This document shows, piece after piece, positions 51,068 through 61,100 of a DNA stretch of 64,000 nt (position 1 is the first letter of the stretch; each line of letters begins with the position of its first letter). The translations under genes were made by a program, and so were the position numbers. Under the pieces are notes generated by a model. That model did not search any database. It was not told the DNA's origin and saw nothing but the letters and a program-made list of their open reading frames with translations. The DNA comes from Paramecium sonneborni (Eukaryota; Ciliophora; Oligohymenophorea; Peniculida; Parameciidae): NCBI GenBank assembly GCA_905182985.1, contig CAJJDN010000008.1, positions 872,626 through 936,625 on the forward strand, given 5' to 3'.

Positions 51068-52968
51068 TCAATTTTCTTAAAAAATTATACAATTATTTTC
51101 ATTTTCTTTTTATTTTTGATTGATCATTTCGTTTTCTTAAATTTAATTTCCAACATATTAAGGAGGATAATTCGGCTAAATTTAGTAATTATATGTTTAA
51201 GGAGTAGGATTATATTAAATTTAGTTAGGATAATTGGAATAATTTTATTATTGCATAAAAGGGTTTTAACTAAAATTTTAATTAGGATTTTAAGAGCAGT
51301 ATTAATTAGAATACTATTCTTAGTTTTAAAAAGGAGTTTCGTTTTAATTATACACTTAATCTTTTGTTTGGATGTTGTTAACTTTGTTTTTGTTTTATTA
51401 ATTATCAAATTTAGAAGTTTTATAAAACCTTCTTTTGTTGTATATCTTATAACATAAAAAGGTTGACATAATAAAATCAAGAATAATAATTATTCCCATA
51501 TTAATGAGAAGACAATAAGAAAGTGATAAAGAAGTACCATTTAAGGTATCATAAACTGAGTTCATTCTCTCTTAAGCGGTGCTCAAAAAACAATTTCTTG
51601 AATTTTATTCTTCTAAATTTAGGATTAAATCAATCATATAGGAATAACTAACAATAACTGTGATAGCAACTAAATAAATTGATACTTCTTTTAGAATAAT
51701 AAATATTTTTTAGTAACACGATTTACATTCCTTTTAAAGGCAAGGCTAAACTTCTGTTACAGTAAAAAATAAGAAAACACACAATTCAATACAAGCAAAT
51801 ACTAATTAACATGTAATTAATATATTTTAGGAATCAAATCTTTCACCTAAACTAGTAATTTATTCAAAGCTAAATATATTTAAATTAAATACTTATCCAG
51901 TCTACAATCCTTTTTATAATAGATTTGATTTTATGCAAGTAATTAATATTCAATATTATTGCTTATTTAATATAATGGTCTTTCTTAAATAATTAAATTC
52001 GCAATATTGTTCATGCTGAATAATGCGCTTTCGGTTGTTTTTGATATTTAAAGGTAAGTATTATCTATTTCACAATTATAAGGGATTGGAGATAATAAGA
52101 TATAATCTTAATCTAGTTTCGGATTTAAACTTATTTCTGATGAATCAAAGCAGACTCCTTTTCCTTTTGTGATAATCATGTTTACTAATGGAGTAATTTC
52201 GGTTGATTGACTTGTGTATGCATAAAATCCATTATCATATATTAGAGTATAATTATTTAATTCTAATTCATAATTTGATAGTTGATATTGAGAAATTTTG
52301 AATTCTCGTATAGGACATGGTTCATCTTGTAAAACGCAATAAAAATTTTCTGGGTTTTAAGTTTAACAAACTTTGTAACCATTTTTATTACAATCTTCTT
52401 CTGTTATTGTTTTATTTTCTAATAAATCATAAAAATTTAGTTTTGATCTTCTTCCACATATTTGAACTGCCTAATAAGAATTATTTGAAGGCTAAACCCA
52501 TTGTTTGATTTAAATTGAACTTTTAGGATTGAAATTATAACATCCTGTTAATAACTACCAATCAGTGCAACTTGAAGAAAAAAGTTCTTTATCTTCTATA
52601 CATATACATCCTTATTATGTTCCAGGTATTTCATAAATACTAAGAATTTCATAATTCATTGGGCATGCTGTTGATATTATGATTTCAAGCAGGACTCCTT
52701 ATTACCAATTGTTCAAAATGTTTTTCATTTAAGTTGTAGATGATGAATTTGTTGCTAGTATTATAGATGACAACACTACAGCTACTATTGATAATATTAA
52801 AACAAGAACTATATTCAAAAATCTATAAGTTCTTCTTTTATGATCAGATATGTTTTCTTTATAGCCTTTATAACAGCAATAAATGCATAAACAAATTCCT
52901 GCTAATCCATCTCTTTCCTCATTATAATTTGCACAACAACAATGGCATAAACAACAAATGATTTCCAT
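51068..52968 (-). CDS. Four-span membrane protein with Cys-rich ectodomain
   Basis: A 625-residue protein with one 23-nt intron at 51870-51892 and exactly 626 codons. The N-terminus is a cytosolic Cys cluster (MEIICCLCHCCCANY, then CLCIYCCY) likely palmitoylated or metal-binding. A membrane span follows at about residue 58 (NIVLVLILSIVAVVLSSIIL). A large loop of about 280 residues has spaced cysteines, NxT/NxS sites and the GCICIEDKELFSSSC motif. Three more spans close the membrane part (for example CLLINMGIIIILDFI). The C-terminal 130 residues are Asn/Gln/Pro/Tyr-rich and hydrophilic. Cell-surface or endomembrane location is likely; function unknown. Two long ORFs in the tail region on either strand of the standard code are fragments or shadows. 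Confidence 0.85.
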
Positions 52969-53144
52969 CTTATGTGGTTATTTCTTGATAATTTTTATTA
53001 ATCGATAAAAATACTTGATAAATGAAAACAATTCATAGTAATAGAAAATAGTTTAATATCAAATTACATTTAATTAAATTTGTTATATGAATTTTTGTAT
53101 GAAGAAACTTTTGAAAATTATTGAAGCACCTTGAGTACAATATT

Positions 53145-54078
53145 TCAATCATCCATTAAAGCTAAAATTTGCTCAGCTTTAAGTATAGAAAATTTCATTC
53201 TTGAAAGTAAATATTTTAATTCGTTATTTAATCAATATTTTTAAACTATATGTATTCAGATAAAGTATTTTAAAAAAAAGAGCGAAAATTGATTGATTCT
53301 ACTTATTTAATTAAGCCTACAGCCTATAGATATTTAATATAAAGTTCATTATTAAATATTATAATTAATAACAAAAAAATAGCTAAAAGATGTAATTTTT
53401 TATTTTATTATACTGTCAAATGTAAACTCAAATTTTCTAAGGGTGCTTGTTTTGTTACAAATAATTTTCTACAAAAACTAAGACCACATTTTACCTCAAT
53501 ACTGATCCACTTCTTTAATATCTTAAATTACTTAAATTTGAGTTTGACCTTAAAAATTTTTGGGCTTATTATATTTTAAGGCAAGGAAGTACTTTAGAAT
53601 CTTTATTTGTTTCTACTCTTTCAATGCTAAATTTTCTATCTGCATAACTATCTTCATCATAATTAACTTTTCTCCAAATCTTAGTATGAAAATTTCTTGT
53701 TTTAGCACAAGATTTTGATTTGAGATTAGTACATGAATTTTTGATTTATAAACTTTCATTTAATGACTTTTTTTACGAGTTAGGATCTTTAATCTTTTTA
53801 AACAAGCTCTAATACTAAATAAGAGCTGAAAGTTCACTTTCTCTCTATGATTTGTTTTCAATTGTGATATTTTGAAATTTTTAATTTTTATTTTCTAGAG
53901 TTAAATGATACATTCTAACTGTGGAATTGTTAGTTGAAAAATTTGTTTAGATACTTCTATTATTAGCTCTAGACTTGAGTGCTTTAATTTTATGATAAAG
54001 CATTAAATTATTATAAATTTCTTGGAGTAAATGAATTTTTCTTTAAATAAGATATTTTAATTGCACATAACTCGTCAT
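53145..54078 (-). CDS. Hypothetical basic protein (216 or 286 residues)
   Basis: From ATG at 54078 the frame is open for 217 codons to TGA at 53428-53430, giving a Ser/Asn/Lys-rich basic protein with a helical start (QLKYLIQRKIHLLQEIYNN). An alternative uses a 26-nt GTA...TAG intron near the end and a 47-nt GT...AG intron. It extends the gene to TGA at 53145-53147 (286 residues) and ends in a natural-looking KAEQILALMDD; its length is also divisible by three. I favour the longer model slightly. The first 427 bp recur at 54765-55191 because of the assembly duplication. No family recognised. Confidence 0.5.
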
Positions 54079-54763
54079 TTTATATATATTAATTAAAAAT
54101 TTTTAGAAAAATTATTTAATGTTAAACAATTGGAAGATATTCAAAATGAGATTTGAATCTAAGAATAATATTTTTTATTCCAATTATTATTTGAAAAATC
54201 ATGTTTTTTTATGGGATTGCTATTTTTTTAAGATAAATTAGGGTTCAATAATTTGTTTTAATTGCTAAAAAATTATGGTAAAATTATAACTTGTGTGATT
54301 TTTTTTGGCTTAATTTTCAAGACGTTGATTTTTCTGATTTTTGGGTACGAATTAGGATACATCTTGTTATCACAGTTGAATTTTTGGTTTACATGATTAT
54401 TCTTTAAAATTATAGATTTTATTTATCACTCCAATCAATCATAATATTCCAAGTGCAAATTTGATTACCCTTACAGCAAAAAACAATCAAATTTTCTTTT
54501 TGAATGAATTACATTTTTTTTTTAAATCTTATATTTTTCTGTCTAATTCATTCAAGCATAATTATAAGAATTCTGTTTTTTGAACCTTTATTTGTAGAAA
54601 AAATAAATTGAAGAAATGGATTAATATTATGATTTATTTAAAAATGAATAATTTATATATTATGCACAGTTTAATTATTCAATTTGTAAATTATTCAAAA
54701 ATAAATGTTACTTCAAAATTTTTCAAATAATATTTGATAATCCTTTCATTTTTCTCAAATTGA
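54079..54763. other. Non-coding AT-rich spacer
   Basis: Upstream of the basic protein gene. I see no ORF with coding character in either strand under the ciliate code: TGA is frequent in all frames and T-runs abound. Repeated identically at 55192-55876 as part of the duplication. Confidence 0.6.
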
Positions 54764-54764
54764 N

Positions 54765-55191
54765 CTTCATCATAATTAACTTTTCTCCAAATCTTAGTAT
54801 GAAAATTTCTTGTTTTAGCACAAGATTTTGATTTGAGATTAGTACATGAATTTTTGATTTATAAACTTTCATTTAATGACTTTTTTTACGAGTTAGGATC
54901 TTTAATCTTTTTAAACAAGCTCTAATACTAAATAAGAGCTGAAAGTTCACTTTCTCTCTATGATTTGTTTTCAATTGTGATATTTTGAAATTTTTAATTT
55001 TTATTTTCTAGAGTTAAATGATACATTCTAACTGTGGAATTGTTAGTTGAAAAATTTGTTTAGATACTTCTATTATTAGCTCTAGACTTGAGTGCTTTAA
55101 TTTTATGATAAAGCATTAAATTATTATAAATTTCTTGGAGTAAATGAATTTTTCTTTAAATAAGATATTTTAATTGCACATAACTCGTCAT
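54765..55191 (-). other. Second, truncated copy of the basic protein 5' exon
   Basis: Identical to 53652-54078 including the start ATG, but cut at the N at 54764. Not an independent gene if the duplication is an assembly error; if the duplication were real it would be a 3'-truncated pseudogene. Confidence 0.8.
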
Positions 55192-55878
55192 TTTATATAT
55201 ATTAATTAAAAATTTTTAGAAAAATTATTTAATGTTAAACAATTGGAAGATATTCAAAATGAGATTTGAATCTAAGAATAATATTTTTTATTCCAATTAT
55301 TATTTGAAAAATCATGTTTTTTTATGGGATTGCTATTTTTTTAAGATAAATTAGGGTTCAATAATTTGTTTTAATTGCTAAAAAATTATGGTAAAATTAT
55401 AACTTGTGTGATTTTTTTTGGCTTAATTTTCAAGACGTTGATTTTTCTGATTTTTGGGTACGAATTAGGATACATCTTGTTATCACAGTTGAATTTTTGG
55501 TTTACATGATTATTCTTTAAAATTATAGATTTTATTTATCACTCCAATCAATCATAATATTCCAAGTGCAAATTTGATTACCCTTACAGCAAAAAACAAT
55601 CAAATTTTCTTTTTGAATGAATTACATTTTTTTTTTAAATCTTATATTTTTCTGTCTAATTCATTCAAGCATAATTATAAGAATTCTGTTTTTTGAACCT
55701 TTATTTGTAGAAAAAATAAATTGAAGAAATGGATTAATATTATGATTTATTTAAAAATGAATAATTTATATATTATGCACAGTTTAATTATTCAATTTGT
55801 AAATTATTCAAAAATAAATGTTACTTCAAAATTTTTCAAATAATATTTGATAATCCTTTCATTTTTCTCAAATTGAAG

Positions 55879-56274
55879 ATGGAATAAGGATATAATGAAT
55901 TAATTTTTGAAATAATTCATTCTTTAACATTAAATGAAAATATTTGGCTCGATGATGACTCTAATAAAAAATCTCTAAAGCGAATTCAAAATATTAAATT
56001 ATTTATTCTTCTTCAACTATATCAACAAATTAGAATAAAAAATAGGCTAAATAACTTATATTTTTTTGATTATTTAACAATGTAATTTTATAATTCAGGT
56101 TCATTCAACAATGATTATTTATTTATAAAAAATATACTTTTTCATTAAAATATTTAATCCAAATATTAAAAAGCTGAGAGTTAATAAGATAGTTCATCTA
56201 ACTATATCCTCAAACAGCTTTATAACGCTCTAAGTTTTTTGAAACGAAAAACAAAAAAATTTATTCCAGTATGA
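55879..56274 (+). CDS. Hypothetical protein, intronless (131 residues)
   Basis: Exactly 132 codons, ATG 55879 to TGA 56272-56274. Mostly helical: MEQGYNELIFEIIHSL, then KLFILLQLYQQIRIKNRL, then a basic C-terminus (LSFLKRKTKKFIPV). No motif recognised. It starts 2 bp after the end of the duplicated block, so its true upstream region is the spacer at 54079-54763. Confidence 0.6.
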
Positions 56275-56820
56275 ATAGTATTTTTATCAGATCAAGTAAT
56301 TGTAAAATAATTGTAATGTAATATCAATAATTCAAATATTTATTTGATGAAATAGTTTGAATATTGTTCAATTTCAATATAAAAAAAAAACAATAGAAAT
56401 GGTTTCTGATAAAATAAACCTATCCAGATTCAAATTGTTGTAAATTCTTAAATTATACACTTATTGTTTTTCTAAATCTCACTTAAATTTTGTATTTATT
56501 CTGATGTTGTTATTTCATTTTTTCAATCAATAACTCTTCGATATAAACCTCAAACAAAAATATTAGAAAAATTTACAACGAAAATATATGTGACAGTAAT
56601 TCCTTTTATTAAAATTTAGACTATTCGAATAGTTAAGTATCAGATCATAAATATGAATTAATATATTAAATAAAAATTAATTACTAAAAAAAGATAGCTA
56701 TCCTTTAAGGCGATCAAAGTAAATTTAGGTTTTTGAATTCTATTTAATAGAACTAATGCAGAATTAATTAGTCATCGAGATTAAATTAATTATATATCAT
56801 AAAAGGTCTTTTTTCATACT
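56275..56820. other. Spacer with a possible 64-residue ORF
   Basis: AT-rich. A plus-strand ORF at 56399-56593 (ATG to TGA, 64 residues, Leu/Lys/Phe-rich, hydrophobic middle) is possible but unsupported. Otherwise nothing recognised. Confidence 0.3.
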
Positions 56821-57393
56821 TCATGTTGACTGAGGAATCAATAAACCAAAAATTTCAACAAATTCATTTCCTATCAATTACTTCTTATCTTGAATAGATT
56901 TCATATACAGCATCACTTTCTTACAAAAGAATTCGGGTACCTTTTCGTAATCTTAAGGTTTTAATTTTTTGACACTCCCAAAGTTTCATTAGCAACTAAG
57001 AGTTCAGGCTTAGATCGTCGTTTAAATTATTCGGGCATAAATTTTTCTTAGTTATTTACAATTTAATCATCAAAGAATGTACAATTCTTGGATGGTAATT
57101 TGATGATTATCTTAATCTTTCAATCCTCATTTTATTATCCTTTTTTTAATTGCAATATTTATGGTCTAACCTCAATAATGTCTGTCTAAAATTGAATTCA
57201 AATTTTACTTTGAAATTCCAACAAAAGTTACGCCATCAATTACTAGAACCAATTATTCATCTGTATTTCTTTCCCTTCTTATCTGGAAGCATTCTATAAA
57301 TTTAAATAATTAAATTATTCGCCTATCACCATATTTTTAACTCTTTCTTGTATTATCAATAAATTTTATATCAATCATAGTATATTTATTCAT
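56821..57393 (-). CDS. Hypothetical protein gene, frame not closed
   Basis: Coding-like blocks on the minus strand: an N-terminal block from ATG at 57393 (MNKYTMIDIKFIDNTRK ... LVLVIDGVTFVGISK), and a C-terminal block reading FMPEQFKRRSKPELLVANET and ending FVEIFGLLIPQST before TGA at 56823-56821. A 23-nt GTA...TAG intron follows the first block and a 36-nt GT...AG intron precedes the last exon. A frame change of one base between LRQSSNYHPRIV and the NCTFFDDQIVNNQ segment cannot be explained by a canonical intron. Either an indel, an unusual splice, or a decaying gene. No family recognised. Confidence 0.45.
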
Positions 57394-58136
57394 TAGAGAG
57401 TATTCAATCAATTTATTTATATATTAACTAAAAATTTTGTTTAGATATTAATATAAAGTACATCCAACTTTGATTGGAATTTAAATTCCAATATTCTTGA
57501 TAGAAAATTTTATTTACATAACATCAAGAAATAACAAATATACACAATATATGAAGTGCTTTGTTCTTTCATAAATTTTAATAAGATTTTAAACTAAGAA
57601 TTTGAGGATAAGAAATTCTTAAAATATATATATGAAAATTGGCAAAATTAATTATTCAATAATTTTCTATTCATCACAAATTAAAATTAAAAAATAAGAG
57701 AGATAGATAAGAAATTCATTATCCTCTCTTTTATTTATATATTTGGAGGATCTCTAACTCATCTACTTTAAAAAAAAGTTATCCAAAAAAGAATATTCAA
57801 TTTAAAATATCTTAATTTTTCTAAAAATTAAAACTAAGGAATGAGAAATATGTAAAATTTGAAAAAAATTATTATAAAGAGTTTAGGATCGAGTTTGAAA
57901 GAAAAAACTTTTGGGTTCGAGTAGACTTGCTTATTAATTGGAGAGAATTTTAGAAATATTTGATAGGTTTACCCTAATAGACTGAAAGAATAATTATTAA
58001 ATATCATATAAAAGAAGAAATACTTATAATTATCCTTTTTTAATACACAATCATATATAAGAAAATATATTTGTAAATATATTTATTTAAAACAATTTAA
58101 CTGATTAAAAATTGACAAAATTTTTGATATTTATTT
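57394..58136. other. Intergenic region with palindrome and hairpin
   Basis: No convincing gene found. Holds a perfect 20-bp palindrome (57473-57492) and a near-perfect inverted repeat around 57692-57735 (AAATAAGAGAG against CTCTCTTTTATTT). A minus-strand stretch around 57880-57950 is mildly protein-like but opens into TGAs. Confidence 0.4.
57473..57492. repeat. Perfect 20-bp palindrome
   Basis: ATTGGAATTT followed by its exact reverse complement. It lies 80 bp upstream of the start of the minus-strand gene at 57393 and could be a dimeric regulator site; AT-rich chance palindromes of this length are uncommon but possible. Confidence 0.5.
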
Positions 58137-61100
58137 ATGATTTAAATTTATTTATTGCTTTTTATCTTCCAGTTTGAGCCAACAACATAATATTACATCA
58201 TTTCGATGAATGCTGACTATCAACTGTATACTAAAGTATTATAGATTAATTAAAATGATTATACTACTGCATCCTACTTTTCATATGGTATTTGGAGCAG
58301 ATACACTCCATTAGGTCAAAACAATCAAGTTGGAGCAATAGGAATATTTGATAGTTCATGTTTTCATATTCACAATGTAATTGGACAATCATCAAGATTA
58401 TTAAATTTTTTATTTTTTGATTGTCTTGAATATCCAAAGAAAAAAATAAAAAGAAAAATATTTTTTAAAGCCTCAAATGACAAGTGGAAGAATTTTTAAG
58501 CAAATATAGACAATTTCTCATATGAATTTGTTTGGCATTATTTTGAAATAACGTCATGGCCTTATGAGTAGAAACTTTAATTTATTTTAACTTAAGGGAG
58601 AAAAACAATATTAAATGAATTAATAGATGAGAGTATTCCATACAGTGATTTAGATTTATTATTTACAGTTGGGGGTGGTCTTTACATAGATGAATATTAA
58701 AATATCCCTGAAATTAAAGAGGGATCAAAATTTTCTTTTTTCCCCGGAAAGATATATATATATCCTTTTTCATAAGGAAGAAACAAAGGAATGAATGAAT
58801 ATTTAAAAATACTTGATTATATTAACAGTTTTAAATGCATATGTACTTATAATATGATAAATCGTTTACCTGATTAGGATTTAGAATTTTTATAATCATA
58901 AATTTTTACATCTTAATATCCAAATTGTAATAATTTTGCTTTAAATGCATGGATTAAGATAACAAACATTAAAGCTGATTCTCAAGAATTTACATATTAA
59001 TTAATTAAACTATCGCCTGTCTTTAGTACCTCAAAATTGATAAATTAAAATTTAGTAGCATTTTAATTATTTTATGTATTATCGCCAAAAGGAAATAAAA
59101 TTTGCATAACAACATACAGTTTTACATTCCCCTTGGTAAATATTGATTTTTCTGATAATCCATTTCTCATTCAAAAAGAAATAGATATTTCCAATGATAT
59201 TAAATTATGGCATTATATTTCGGTGGGTGTAATTGATGATGAATTTTAATTTTATATAACATTTTTTGAAGATTTTAAGGAATATAATAATCACTTTTCC
59301 CAGTTTGTGAATCATTTTCATATGGTAAGATACTAATTAGAATATGGAAATGTTGAGAAATAATTTACAAATTATCTTAATATTTAGTTTAGTAGGATGA
59401 ATTTTTATAATTGTCCTAAAGATGTAAATCCTTTTGGATTTTGTCACTTTAGTTGTAAAAAATGTGATGGTCCTACTAGTTCAAATTGTTTGTCTTGTTC
59501 CAAATATTCAAATAGAATTTATTTACCAGATCAGAAATCTTGTGTGTGTCCATATGATACTATTGATAATTACTATTGTGAAGGTCACAAAGACCTTGAC
59601 TTATTTCTTAATAATGATGATGAACCATTAAATAAATGTTAATTTGGTTACTTTGAGTTAGAAAATGAATGTATGTTATGGTAATAATAATTTAAATTTT
59701 AGTCCTTCAATAATTTAGGAAAATTTTATTACCTGCCTAGATTGCTTATAAAATCCAGGAACATGGTAGAGTAAACTTTTTTGTGAAATTAATTTATCTT
59801 CATATGGGAGGGAAACATCAAAATAAATATAGGAAGATACTTAATACTTTATTTCAGATGGTAATGATCTTAATTTTTGTAAAAGGTGTAATACTTAAGA
59901 GAGTTCATTATATGAAGATTATCAAGATTATATCCAAGAATTTTAATCATTATGTCTAACCACAAACACTGATTAAAATTATTTGCCAATTAAATTAAAT
60001 GAGCTATGCTATATATGTGATTTAAAGCTTTGTTTAGTCTGTAAAATGTCTGTTTTGGGTTTTGAATGTGTTCGTTGTAGGTAAATATCTACCCCAATTA
60101 TAAAAATAAATGGTAGATGTGAATTCAAAAATAAAAATTTAAAACTTGAATATTGTTCTCAACCTTATTACATGGATTCACTACGAAATTGTAAATTATG
60201 TGATATTGAATATTGTAAATATTGTTTTGAATATTCAAGCAATGATTTAAGTAAAAGTACACTTTATTACAATTTTAATTAATTTGATAAGGATGAATTT
60301 CATAAAATAGGTTGTGCTTAATGTGAAAATGGATTTAGTTTCGATTTTAATAAAGGCAAATGCTTATACAATTAACCATCTATTTAGAATTGTATTAGAT
60401 CTTATATTAGCTAAAAGAATATTGAAGTTTGTACATTGTCCTAAATGGAAGACTTTACAATATCTCCTGAAATTAGTAATTGTAAAAAGTTTATCTAAAA
60501 TTGCAAACAATGTATTTAAAATCCATAGAAAGAAATTAAATGTGTTTTATGTGAAGATGGTTATACTGCTTCAATATAAACAGGATAATGTTATGAATGC
60601 TCAATTGAAAATGCAAAAAATTGTATAGAAGGATAATCAAATTTGTTTGATGGTTGGATGCAATTAGTTTAAAGTTTTATAATGCAATTCCTAAATAATT
60701 ATTTTTATCCTCCTACATAATAAATAAATAAAATATTTGAGCTTCCTAATGAATGTCAAACCGGATTTCAAGTATTTTCAGGATATGCATGTCAATAATA
60801 TTGTGATTAAAACTGTATATCCTGCATAGAATAAGACGAATAGTTTCATTGCAATAAATGTCAATTGAACTATTTTGGGTTGAATATTAAGTCTTCTGAA
60901 AATGGAAAATGTCTCTAATGTCCTTAATTATGTTTGGTGTGTCAATCAAGAACAATTGAAGAGATTAAAGTAATATTTTTTATTTAGATTAGGAAATTAA
61001 TCCTTATTTTGAAATTACAGATTCAAATAAGTTTTACACATATAAATGCTTCTAAACAATAAATGATAAGAATATAATTTTAGATCCTTACACAAATATT

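Larger units (their letters stand above)
53652..55876. repeat. Perfect 1,112-bp duplication around a single N (assembly artefact)
   Basis: Bases 53652-54763 recur at 54765-55876 with a constant offset of 1,113; 54764 is a lone N. Every block I compared is identical, including non-coding sequence and a gene 5' end cut abruptly at the N. Two natural paralogous segments would differ in AT-rich spacer, so unmerged contig ends are the best explanation. Confidence 0.92.

Noticed and set aside
51116..51480. Overlapping ORFs on both strands resembling a hydrophobic protein
   Set aside because: They fall in the Asn/Gln/Tyr-rich tail of the four-span membrane protein; under the ciliate code only the minus gene is consistent.
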